Part shown: positions 1 through 5,560 of the stretch, in pieces | Numbering within the stretch: the first letter of the stretch is position 1 | How the letters are laid out: each line of letters begins with the position of its first letter | Assembly: GCA_049671305.1 (NCBI GenBank) | Contig: JBATUR010000059.1 | Location: 1-6,381, forward strand | Reading direction: 5' to 3' | DNA length: 6,381 nucleotides | Source of the DNA: CADCTM01 sp049671305 | GTDB taxonomy: Bacteria > Cyanobacteriota > Cyanobacteriia > Cyanobacteriales > Coleofasciculaceae | Program-made: the position numbers and the translations under genes | Notes under the pieces: model-generated | What the model was told of the DNA's origin: nothing | The model's database searches: none | What the model saw: the letters and a program-made list of their open reading frames with translations, nothing else

Positions 1-212
1 AAAAGAGTCAAGTCTTGTTTATACCAACCGTCGCTATTATCTTAGCTTTTATCCTCAATGGAGTGCGAGTAGCATTGATGGCTTATCTAAACAACTACTC
101 ACATAAAAGTGCCTTTGAGTACTGGCATCAAGGAAACGGTTCTCTGATTTTTTCACTTGTTGGTATAGTAATGTTTGGATTTTTTTGCAATTTTTTAGTT
201 AAGCAGCCGTAA
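1..212 (+). CDS. crtA: Cyanoexosortase A, C-terminal part (5' end outside window)
   Basis: The frame is open from the window edge (first full codon at 3) to TAA at 210-212, giving 69 residues; no start is visible and the TTG at 15 is internal. Two hydrophobic stretches flank a loop, and the fragment carries the two exosortase catalytic positions found late in the family: Arg in NGVRV (visible residue 22) and His in the EYWHQGNG segment (residue 42). The catalytic Cys would lie upstream, out of view. Exosortases are multi-pass inner-membrane transpeptidase-like enzymes thought to cleave C-terminal PEP-CTERM-type sorting tails. Assignment to the cyanoexosortase A subtype rests mainly on the two subtype-specific partner genes directly downstream. 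The symbol follows the cyanoexosortase usage and is unrelated to carotenoid crtA. Confidence 0.82.
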   Translation, partial: KSQVLFIPTVAIILAFILNGVRVALMAYLNNYSHKSAFEYWHQGNGSLIFSLVGIVMFGFFCNFLVKQP

Positions 213-222
213 GTTGAAACTA

Positions 223-227
223 AAGGA
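223..227 (+). promoter_or_regulatory. Ribosome binding site deciding the GTG start at 236
   Basis: AAGGA lies 8 bases before GTG at 236. No ATG or other well-placed start is present in this frame nearby, so this site supports GTG as the initiation codon. It sits in the 23-base gap after the exosortase stop. Confidence 0.6.
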
Positions 228-235
228 AAAGTTGA

Positions 236-913
236 GTGATCAAAACTATCAACCGCTGGGAAATTTTTAGAATATCCATTCTAGTAACAACAGCTAGTAG
301 TGTCTTTTTTGTTCTTTTGAAGTCGTTTTTATCTCCTAGCTTTACCGGAGCAAAAGTGGCAGCTTTGGTTTTTCCCGCAACCGTACCTTTAAAAGAATGG
401 CAACAGATTACAAGTCCTTCTCTGGATATTAAAAAAGATGAAATATCTAAAGAAGATTCAGCAAAATCTTACAGATATATCCAGAACAATCTATTTCTAG
501 ATATAGAAATGCACTACTTACCTAGTTCCGATGGTAATGTTCTAAAACTAGTCAAGCTTTACGATCAGTTAGGTGCTTCTCAAATCTCACCAGATATTCG
601 CCAGCAACCAGAAATTGGTCATTATGGTTTATTTACTCATCAAAATAAAGCTAGTTTAAGCGCTTGTATTAATTCTCAAAGAAATAGCACCTTTAAAGCA
701 GAACAATTTGTTCAAAACCAGCTAAATGTTGATGTTATTTCTAAGCGTTTCATTCCGTGGTTATTTAGTGGAGAATCTCTAAGAGATCGACGTTGCCTCT
801 TGGTAAAATTATCAGTTCCTTTAGATAATTATTCAGCTAAAGATGCTTACTTAATTTTAGAGCAAGCCTGGTTTAATTGGTATCAATGGTGGCAACCTCG
901 CTTACCTTCTTAA
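236..913 (+). CDS. Cyanoexosortase A system-associated protein
   Basis: This 225-residue protein has a short basic N-terminus and one membrane helix (about residues 10-32); the rest should lie outside the cytoplasmic membrane. The outer domain begins with an FPATVPLKEW segment (residues 46-55), then a YRYIQNNLFLDIEMHYL stretch (79-95). This resembles the exosortase-associated EpsI/DUF3485 style of domain, in which a Trp-containing start is followed by an amphipathic strand. Two Cys residues (in LSACINS and DRRCLLV) could pair. From family knowledge it matches the cyanosortase A-associated family, found next to cyanoexosortase A; its biochemical role is unknown, with substrate handling or assistance to the protease inferred. 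It lies 23 bases after the exosortase and 25 before the HpsJ-like gene, so one transcript is likely. Start is GTG with AAGGA 8 bases upstream. Confidence 0.85.
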   Translation: MIKTINRWEIFRISILVTTASSVFFVLLKSFLSPSFTGAKVAALVFPATVPLKEWQQITSPSLDIKKDEISKEDSAKSYRYIQNNLFLDIEMHYLPSSDGNVLKLVKLYDQLGASQISPDIRQQPEIGHYGLFTHQNKASLSACINSQRNSTFKAEQFVQNQLNVDVISKRFIPWLFSGESLRDRRCLLVKLSVPLDNYSAKDAYLILEQAWFNWYQWWQPRLPS

Positions 914-938
914 GTCCTTACAAATAGGTGTTAGTTTA

Positions 939-1634
939 ATGACTGAATCAACAAGTAATCAAAAACGCTCAATTTCTCTTTTACGTTGGATTGGTTATGG
1001 TTTATTAGTATTAGGCTTATTCAACATAATTGAAGTCTTTGTGCCATTTCGTTTGCTAAACCCCACAGGAGGAATTCAAACTCTCGGAGCATTAGTTGAA
1101 CGTGTAATAAGTCCTTTACTAGGATTAGCCTTAGTTTTTTATGGGCAAGCAAATTATCGAGAAGATTGGGAGATTCCTTTATTAAAATGGTTGTCCTGGT
1201 TGTGTTTATTAGTTAGTGTCTTGTTTGTCTTGCTAATTCCAATGGGTATTAATAATACAGTGCAGCTTTATGCTTCAACTGAAACTCAAGTTGCCGCTCA
1301 AGTAAATCAAAGGATTACCCAAATTAAAGATTTTAAGACAAAGTTAAGCAACGCAAAAGACCAAGAGCTAAAATCCCTTTTTACCCGCATTAATCGGACT
1401 GGCATACGTTTACCTGTAGATGATCCTCAAGGGCTAAAGCCATTAAGAGATCGCTTTTTGGAAGAACTTACTAAAGCGGAAAAGAAGGTAAAAAGTGAAG
1501 GAGAATCCACTCAAATTACGCAGCGTCTTGCATTATTAGTAAATTCTGTGAAGGTTAATTTAGGCGCTTTAGTATGTAGCATTTTGTTTGTTGGTATTTG
1601 GCGACTGACTCGCTGGGCAAGAAGGTTGGCTTAA
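939..1634 (+). CDS. hpsJ-A: HpsJ-like protein, cyanoexosortase A-associated
   Basis: A 231-residue integral membrane protein. Hydrophobic segments are seen at about 14-36, 49-70, 82-104 and 203-222. Between the third and fourth lies a charged, largely helical soluble region (about 110-195) rich in Lys, Glu and Gln, likely periplasmic and possibly coiled coil. This three-plus-one topology with a charged middle region is that of the HpsJ-like proteins encoded with cyanoexosortase A. HpsJ itself was named from the hormogonium polysaccharide locus of Nostoc punctiforme, so a role linking protein sorting to exopolysaccharide is inferred, not shown. The ATG at 939 has only a weak AGGTG 8 bases upstream, so translation may depend partly on the preceding gene, which ends 25 bases earlier. 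It appears to close the operon, as no plus-strand gene follows for over 4 kb. Confidence 0.85.
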   Translation: MTESTSNQKRSISLLRWIGYGLLVLGLFNIIEVFVPFRLLNPTGGIQTLGALVERVISPLLGLALVFYGQANYREDWEIPLLKWLSWLCLLVSVLFVLLIPMGINNTVQLYASTETQVAAQVNQRITQIKDFKTKLSNAKDQELKSLFTRINRTGIRLPVDDPQGLKPLRDRFLEELTKAEKKVKSEGESTQITQRLALLVNSVKVNLGALVCSILFVGIWRLTRWARRLA

Positions 1635-1699
1635 ATTTGAAGTGTTTCGTTGAACTGAAATTCTGAATTGAGTTTTACTTTTGGATAGAGGATAATTCT

Positions 1700-1721
1700 A
1701 GAAAGTTTAATTTAACTTTCT
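1700..1721 (+). terminator. AT-rich hairpin after the exosortase operon, weak terminator candidate
   Basis: AGAAAGTT (1700-1707) and AACTTTCT (1714-1721) form a perfect 8-bp stem with a six-base loop, 65 bases after the HpsJ-like stop. The stem is AT-rich and no T-run follows on either strand, so a classical intrinsic terminator is not supported; it may instead protect a transcript end. Confidence 0.25.
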
Positions 1722-1810
1722 GATTCAAAATTATGGTGAGTTATGATTTGAGAATTTCAAGCTTTCTAGCTAACTGAATCGGTTTCAATTTTTCAGTATG
1801 AGAATGAAAA

Positions 1811-1886
1811 CCTGCTGACTAGGTAAAATTTGATCTCTAACGGGGTTTTCACCCCGTCAGGTACTTTCGTTCAAAAATTCAGCAGG
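1811..1886 (-). ncRNA. Candidate structured RNA element, nested stems with a GAAA tetraloop
   Basis: Three nested stems share one axis: CCTGCTGA (1811-1818) with TCAGCAGG (1879-1886), 8 bp; TTTGA (1829-1833) with TCAAA (1871-1875), 5 bp; and ACGGGGT (1840-1846) with ACCCCGT (1851-1857), 7 bp. On the minus strand the inner hairpin is capped by GAAA, a stable GNRA tetraloop, while the plus strand would give TTTC; this favours a minus-strand RNA. On that strand the outer stem ends in CAGCAGG followed by TTTT (1810-1807), giving a weak terminator-like end. It lies about 150 bases beyond the stop of the minus-strand pilin-like gene and could be its 3' untranslated region, a separate small RNA, or a dispersed palindromic element. 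No known RNA family was recognised. The fold was read by eye without energy calculation. Confidence 0.35.
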
Positions 1887-1991
1887 GCAAGTCTTAGAAA
1901 GAGGCAAACTTGCGATCGCATACTGAGTCGGCAAAGCAGCACAAATCAATTGAGCACTAACCAGCAGCGCGAACACCCTAGAAAAAATCAC
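1857..1991 (-). CDS. Possible 44-residue small secreted or membrane peptide (very uncertain)
   Basis: The minus frame from GTG at 1991 to TGA at 1859-1857 encodes 44 residues. The N-terminal part (IFSRVFALLVSAQLICAAL) has one Arg followed by a hydrophobic run, like a short signal peptide, and TQYAIAS beyond it could be a cleavage region; the tail KTCPAEFLNEST is polar. The stop codon abuts the GC-rich GAAA-capped hairpin. Against it: the only ribosome-binding-like sequence (AGGA) is just a few bases from the GTG, the alternative GTG at 1976 has none, and the same DNA forms RNA-like stems. It could be a degraded gene end or chance. It lies 43 bases after the pilin-like gene on the same strand, so co-transcription is possible. 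Confidence 0.18.
   Translation of the reverse strand: MIFSRVFALLVSAQLICAALPTQYAIASLPLSKTCPAEFLNEST
1912..1919. repeat. HIP1 octameric palindrome (one of five in the window)
   Basis: GCGATCGC is the highly iterated palindrome of many cyanobacterial chromosomes. Exact copies are here and at 2855-2862, 3044-3051, 3146-3153 and 4982-4989; near copies with one changed flank occur near 4391 and 4574. Five exact copies in 6.4 kb is far above chance and is the main compositional evidence for the host group. Confidence 0.9.
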
Positions 1992-2034
1992 AATCCTGTA
2001 GCAAAAGCAAGTTATTTATCCAAAAAAAGTCAAT

Positions 2035-2931
2035 TTACAAAGCAGAATATCCACTTGGACATTGCAGCTTTTCTCGAATATCTTCAGGCGAAGTTGGCAT
2101 CCCTGGCGCGATTTTAGTTGGTTGATTACTGCGGCAAATTTGTCCCCCCAACACTTCCAACTCACCTACCTTGGAATCTACATGAATTAATCCAACCGAA
2201 AAACTTCTTAGTCCATCTGCTTTTGGAGTCGCCGTAATTTTTAACTGTCGAGGGTTTTTCTGGTCTGGAATAATTGCAAAATAGTAGTTATGTCCTGGCA
2301 GATCAGGAATCTGACTTTTGCCGGAAAAGCGACCATTTTCTGAATAGTAGAAAAGTTCTTTGAGTGCCAGCTTTTCGACTGCCGCTTGTCCAATATTTTC
2401 TAAATTAGCAAATGGGACTTGTGCATCTAAATCTTGACGAGTTAGTGTTAGTGTTGTTTTTGGATCAAAGGTTTTTGGAAATGCCTTATTAGGTTCCCCA
2501 AAATTCAAGCGGAGATTATTTTGACCTGAAAATTCGACAATTCCTTTAAGTGTAGTTCGCTTTTTATTATTGTTAACATCATCGAGAGCAGTATTCACTT
2601 GAACTATATTTGTGCTGGCATTGACGACATTGTATCGAGACTTCAACAATAGAGATATATATGTTCCATTCTGCTGACTAATTGCGTGTAGAGTGCCATC
2701 TGATTTGAACTTGATGATCATATTTGTCGGTGTTCCTGGTTGCGAACCTTGCCAGATGCCGATTAGTTTTTGGGTGGCAGCGACTTTGCGGTCAAGTTGA
2801 GGTGGAGTGACTGATGATTGTGCAACAGCAATTTGCGGTAAGAAATATCTCAAAGCGATCGCACTTGCAGATACTGTTACCACCAATAAGACACCAGAAA
2901 GCAGCACTTTTTTATTAAAGTTAAAACTCAT
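2035..2931 (-). CDS. Exported or membrane-anchored protein with lipocalin-like and type IV pilin (GspH)-like domains
   Basis: A 298-residue protein. Residues 1-8 are basic, followed by a hydrophobic helix (about 9-27); AVAQ at 35-38 could be a signal peptidase I site, though Arg28 ends the hydrophobic run early, so it may stay anchored. A first domain starts with LIGIWQG (56-62) and continues with MIIKFKSDGTLHAI, the opening of lipocalin-like beta-barrel proteins. From about 173 to the end the pattern (IGQAAVEKLALKELFYYSENGRF, a PGHNYYF strand, late Cys266 and Cys291) resembles the cyanobacterial type IV pilin-like G/H family, where two C-terminal Cys form a disulfide. A prepilin cleavage motif (G followed by F and T/E) is absent at the N-terminus, so it is not a normal pilus subunit. 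ATG at 2931 has AGAGGAA 9 bases upstream. Exact function unknown. Confidence 0.75.
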   Translation of the reverse strand: MSFNFNKKVLLSGVLLVVTVSASAIALRYFLPQIAVAQSSVTPPQLDRKVAATQKLIGIWQGSQPGTPTNMIIKFKSDGTLHAISQQNGTYISLLLKSRYNVVNASTNIVQVNTALDDVNNNKKRTTLKGIVEFSGQNNLRLNFGEPNKAFPKTFDPKTTLTLTRQDLDAQVPFANLENIGQAAVEKLALKELFYYSENGRFSGKSQIPDLPGHNYYFAIIPDQKNPRQLKITATPKADGLRSFSVGLIHVDSKVGELEVLGGQICRSNQPTKIAPGMPTSPEDIREKLQCPSGYSAL

Positions 2932-2940
2932 TCTTTCTAA

Positions 2941-2947
2941 TTCCTCT
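2941..2947 (-). promoter_or_regulatory. Ribosome binding site of the pilin-like gene
   Basis: AGAGGAA on the minus strand lies 9 bases before the ATG at 2931 and is the strongest Shine-Dalgarno match in the window; it fixes this start. Confidence 0.65.
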
Positions 2948-2948
2948 A

Positions 2949-2960
2949 ATGATTAATCAT
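2949..2960. promoter_or_regulatory. Perfect 12-bp palindrome ATGATTAATCAT in the leader
   Basis: The self-complementary ATGATTAATCAT sits one base upstream of the ribosome binding site of the pilin-like gene. Its symmetry and place suit a dimeric repressor operator or a small hairpin affecting translation. It matches no regulator site I can name. Confidence 0.3.
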
Positions 2961-2991
2961 CTTGTCTTCAATTCTGTTGCTTTTATGAGTA

Positions 2992-3010
2992 GGTTACAAA
3001 ATGAGTAACC
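2992..3010. promoter_or_regulatory. Inverted repeat GGTTAC-N7-GTAACC in the pilin-like gene leader
   Basis: Perfect 6-bp arms (2992-2997 and 3005-3010) flank seven bases. The right arm overlaps the second copy of a direct repeat ATGAGTA (2985-2991 and 3001-3007, 16 bases apart). It could be a protein-binding site or a leader hairpin. It would be transcribed if the promoter at 3071-3099 is used. Confidence 0.3.
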
Positions 3011-3070
3011 ATCAGGGAAAATGTGACTGATCAAGACATGATGGCGATCGCCTCTAGGAAAAATTGGCTT

Positions 3071-3099
3071 AATATAATACATCAAGATTTACGCGCCAA
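3071..3099 (-). promoter_or_regulatory. Candidate sigma-70-type promoter for the pilin-like gene
   Basis: On the minus strand TTGGCG (3099-3094, 4 of 6 matches to TTGACA) is followed after 17 bases by TATATT (3076-3071, 5 of 6 matches to TATAAT). Transcription would begin near 3064, leaving a leader of about 130 bases containing the two palindromes. It lies after the end of the Uma2 gene, so it would separate the two genes transcriptionally. The same segment holds AATTGGC/GCCAATT arms (3062-3068, 3095-3101). Confidence 0.4.
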
Positions 3100-3124
3100 T
3101 TCCGTATTCAGATCTCTTTTGCAA

Positions 3125-3829
3125 TCACTCTGGCAACTCACCAAAGCGATCGCGATACTGCTTCAACAAATTTTCCATTTCCTCAGCTCTTTGTTGCTCT
3201 TGCTCTAATGACTGCTCTGCTTGCTGTGCTCTTTGTTGCTCTTGCTCCAAAAGCTGGCTAATTTCCGCGTAAGATAAAAACTTAGTCCCATCTGGACGAT
3301 AAATTTGCAACTCTTCTGCCGACAAATCAAAGCGAATTCCTAACTGCAAACTCACCCATTGATCAAGAGATGCAATTGTATCCAACCCATCCTCGCCTCG
3401 CAACCAACCTGTAAGCTGATTACTTGCCGGATCATAAATATAATATTCACTCACTCCATAGCGGTCATAAAATAGCAGCTTCCGCTCCATTTCTCCTTGA
3501 GAATTGCTAGGAGAGAGAATTTCAAAAACTACCTGGGGTGCAATATTATCCTCGTTCCACTGTTGATAAGAACCCCGCTCTCCTTTTGGTCTACCCAACA
3601 CCACCATCACATCTGGGGCATTAACAATCTTGGGTTTTCCTTCCACAGGATACCAAAACAAATCCCCCGCCACAAAAACATTTGGCTCACTCGCAAACAG
3701 CCAATCCAAATTTTGCTGAATTACCAAAATCCAGCGAAACTGTATGGTATTGTTTGCCATTGGCTGCCCGTCAGTTTCTGGATAAATGACCTGTGTTGAT
3801 TCAGTTTGGGATTGTATCTGAGAAACCAT
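3125..3829 (-). CDS. Uma2 family putative endonuclease (DUF820) with coiled-coil tail
   Basis: A 234-residue member of the Uma2/DUF820 family, PD-(D/E)XK nuclease fold, greatly expanded in cyanobacteria. The family opening IYPETDGQPMA (residues 15-25) supports the upstream ATG over Met24. Likely catalytic residues: Asp73 in APDVMVV, Glu103 in VFEILSPS, and Lys117 in the EMERK helix, followed by the family signature YGVSEYYIYDP (124-134). All are present, so the nuclease centre looks intact; actual substrates are unknown for most members. From about 186 to 228 the protein is a Glu/Gln-rich coiled coil containing LEQEQQRA twice (194-201 and 208-215), a two-heptad duplication. The ribosome binding site is weak (GGTGGA very close to the ATG). 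It begins 72 bases after the prfC stop on the same strand, so read-through from prfC is possible. Confidence 0.88.
   Translation of the reverse strand: MVSQIQSQTESTQVIYPETDGQPMANNTIQFRWILVIQQNLDWLFASEPNVFVAGDLFWYPVEGKPKIVNAPDVMVVLGRPKGERGSYQQWNEDNIAPQVVFEILSPSNSQGEMERKLLFYDRYGVSEYYIYDPASNQLTGWLRGEDGLDTIASLDQWVSLQLGIRFDLSAEELQIYRPDGTKFLSYAEISQLLEQEQQRAQQAEQSLEQEQQRAEEMENLLKQYRDRFGELPE
3186..3247. repeat. Two identical 20-bp direct repeats, 42-bp period, inside the Uma2 coiled coil
   Basis: The 20 bases at 3186-3205 recur exactly at 3228-3247. They encode the LEQEQQRA units; the 42-bp period equals 14 residues, or two heptads. Identity at the DNA level, including third positions, suggests recent duplication by slippage or recombination and a site prone to length change without frameshift. 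Confidence 0.8.
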
Positions 3830-3847
3830 AATCCACCAGAAGAAATC

Positions 3848-3877
3848 GCCTCAATATCTCCAGTTTAACATTGAGGC
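3848..3877 (-). terminator. Hairpin between prfC and the Uma2 gene, weak terminator or attenuator
   Basis: GCCTCAAT (3848-3855) and ATTGAGGC (3870-3877) form a perfect 8-bp stem with a 14-base loop, starting 24 bases beyond the prfC stop. On the minus strand it is followed by GATTTCTTCT, only partly T-rich, so termination would be incomplete at best. It also lies just upstream of the Uma2 ribosome binding site. Confidence 0.35.
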
Positions 3878-3901
3878 TACGACCGTGCTTTCTCATCAAA
3901 A

Positions 3902-5524
3902 CTACACTGGTTCCTGTCCCGAAACCACAGGGGCAATCTTATTCAACTTCAACTCAGGATGATCCGTTTCCACCTGTTGACAATTCCACTCATTTCTAAA
4001 CAACAAAACCGGACGCCCAAAGCCATCTTTCACCGTCACAGTATTAAACAAACGCCCTACCTTTTCCAAAGCATCCCAACCACCAACTACCCAACGTGCC
4101 ACCTTATATTCCAACATCTCCAACCTTGTTTCAACGTTGTATTCATTCTGCATTCGGAACTGCACAACCTCAAATTGTAACTGCCCAACCGCCGCCAGAA
4201 TTGGGTCACGCTTCGCCTCATCTGCCGAGTACATAATCTGCACTGCACCTTCTTCTTGCAGCTCCGTAATACCTTTATGAAATTGCTTAAATTTAGAAGG
4301 ATTGGGATTTCTTAAATAGGCAAATAATTCCGGAGAAAAAGAAGGAATTCCTTCATATTCCAACTTCATACCGTTATAAATGGTATCGCCGATCGCAAAC
4401 ACCCCCGGATTATTCAAACCAATCACATCACCGGGATAAGCAACATCAATCGACTCACGGTCTTGAGCAAATAACTTCTGAGGTCTTGACAAACGCACCA
4501 CTTTACCAGTCCGGGCATGATTCACTGTCATATCCTTTTCAAACTTGCCCGTACACACCCGCACAAACGCCACACGATCGCGATGTTTCGGGTCCATATT
4601 CGCCTGCAACTTAAACACAAACCCCGTAAACTCCGGATAAGTTGGTGGCAGCGCCCCAGCCGTCGAATTACGTGCTTCTGGCTTTAAAGCATAATCCAAA
4701 AACGAATCTAAAAATAGCTGAACACCAAAATTGGTCATAGCGCTACCAAAAAAAACAGGCGCCATTTTCCCTTGATGAATTAGCTCTAAATCCAGCTCCC
4801 CACCTACCCCTTCAATCAGCTCCAAATCCTCTTTCAACTGATAGTAAAGGTCTGCTTCCAAGAGGTCTTCAATTCTTGGATCGCCCAAATCAATTACAGT
4901 ATCCTTCGCCTCAAAAGCGCCGTGAGAACTACGCTCAAATAAGTGAATTTTTTGAGTGCGTCGGTCAAAAACACCCTTAAAGCGATCGCCCATTCCAATA
5001 GGCCAATTCACCGCATAAGTCTGTAACCCCAACTCCTGCTCAATTTCATCCAGCAAATCCAGTGGTTCCCTTCCTGGACGGTCTAACTTATTAACAAATG
5101 TAAAAATCGGCAACCCCCGCAAGCGACACACCTCAAACAACTTGCGCGTCTGCGGTTCCAAACCCTTCGCCGCATCAACCAACATCACCGCATTATCAGC
5201 AGCAGCCAGCGTCCGATAAGTATCCTCACTAAAATCTTGGTGACCCGGTGTGTCCAGCAAATTAATCTGACACTCTTGATATTCAAACTGCAACACCGTC
5301 GAAGTAATCGAAATACCCCGTTGTTGCTCCATTTCCATCCAGTCAGAAGTCGCCTTACGCTGTGCCCTGCGTGCCTTCACCGCACCCGCTTCGTGAATTG
5401 CACCCCCGTACAACAACAGCTTTTCCGTTAGCGTCGTCTTACCCGCGTCCGGGTGGGAAATAATTGCAAAATTACGCCGATGTTCGACAGCCGTTTGCAG
5501 TTCAGCCTGAATTTCAGTGGACAT
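3902..5524 (-). CDS. prfC: Peptide chain release factor 3 (RF3), GTPase
   Basis: A complete 540-residue RF3, within the family's usual 525-545. RF3 is a ribosome-associated translational GTPase that recycles RF1/RF2 after peptide release. The GTPase motifs are intact: G1 SHPDAGKT (23-30), switch region RGISITST (69-76), G3 DTPGHQDF (91-98), G4 NKLDR (145-149), and G5 GSA (260-262). The EMEQQRGISIT and FKLQANMDPKHRDRVAFVRVCTG segments separate RF3 from EF-G and from LepA. After the G domain come the beta-barrel domain II (about 300-385) and the C-terminal domain III with the AVGQLQFEVVQFRMQNEYNV stretch. ATG at 5524 has a weak AGG 8 bases upstream. An unidentified ORF ends 36 bases before it on the same strand. 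No odd residues or breaks are seen. Confidence 0.97.
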   Translation of the reverse strand: MSTEIQAELQTAVEHRRNFAIISHPDAGKTTLTEKLLLYGGAIHEAGAVKARRAQRKATSDWMEMEQQRGISITSTVLQFEYQECQINLLDTPGHQDFSEDTYRTLAAADNAVMLVDAAKGLEPQTRKLFEVCRLRGLPIFTFVNKLDRPGREPLDLLDEIEQELGLQTYAVNWPIGMGDRFKGVFDRRTQKIHLFERSSHGAFEAKDTVIDLGDPRIEDLLEADLYYQLKEDLELIEGVGGELDLELIHQGKMAPVFFGSAMTNFGVQLFLDSFLDYALKPEARNSTAGALPPTYPEFTGFVFKLQANMDPKHRDRVAFVRVCTGKFEKDMTVNHARTGKVVRLSRPQKLFAQDRESIDVAYPGDVIGLNNPGVFAIGDTIYNGMKLEYEGIPSFSPELFAYLRNPNPSKFKQFHKGITELQEEGAVQIMYSADEAKRDPILAAVGQLQFEVVQFRMQNEYNVETRLEMLEYKVARWVVGGWDALEKVGRLFNTVTVKDGFGRPVLLFRNEWNCQQVETDHPELKLNKIAPVVSGQEPV

Positions 5525-5560
5525 CCAACACGCCTACATAGAGTCTCTTATTCAACATTT

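Larger units (their letters stand above)
1635..2034. other. Gene-poor spacer between convergent genes, rich in inverted repeats
   Basis: The spacer separates the end of the exosortase operon (plus) from the end of the pilin-like gene (minus), so it should hold two transcription ends. No confident protein gene is seen. Visible inverted repeats: an AT-rich hairpin at 1700-1721; ACTGAA/TTCAGT at 1773-1778 and 1792-1797; GGTTT/AAACC at 1781-1785 and 1808-1812, which competes with the previous one and overlaps the next; the nested fold at 1811-1886; and GCAAGT/ACTTGC at 1887-1892 and 1908-1913. A HIP1 octamer lies at 1912-1919. A 95-codon plus-strand frame and a 44-codon minus-strand frame are open here; only the second has any protein-like character. 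Confidence 0.7.

Noticed and set aside
1811..1886. Miniature transposable element with 8-bp terminal inverted repeats
   Set aside because: No target-site duplication is visible at the flanks, the arms are short, and no second copy is in the window. An RNA fold explains the nested symmetry better, but a genome-wide copy count could reopen this.
1830..2117. Plus-strand 95-codon open frame
   Set aside because: It starts with TTG without a ribosome binding site, has low-complexity Ser/Gln/Asn/Lys composition, and runs 83 bases into the well-supported minus-strand pilin-like gene.
3073..3078. Plus-strand TATAAT as a promoter
   Set aside because: No -35 element lies 16-18 bases upstream, and there is no plus-strand gene to serve; the same AT-rich bases fit a minus-strand promoter better.
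3023..3208. Plus-strand 61-codon open frame
   Set aside because: It starts with GTG, has no ribosome binding site, and its second half is antisense to the Uma2 coiled-coil repeats, which explain its Leu-rich end.
3186..3247. Repeats as a CRISPR-like array
   Set aside because: Only two copies exist, they are in frame inside a protein, and the spacing equals two coiled-coil heptads.
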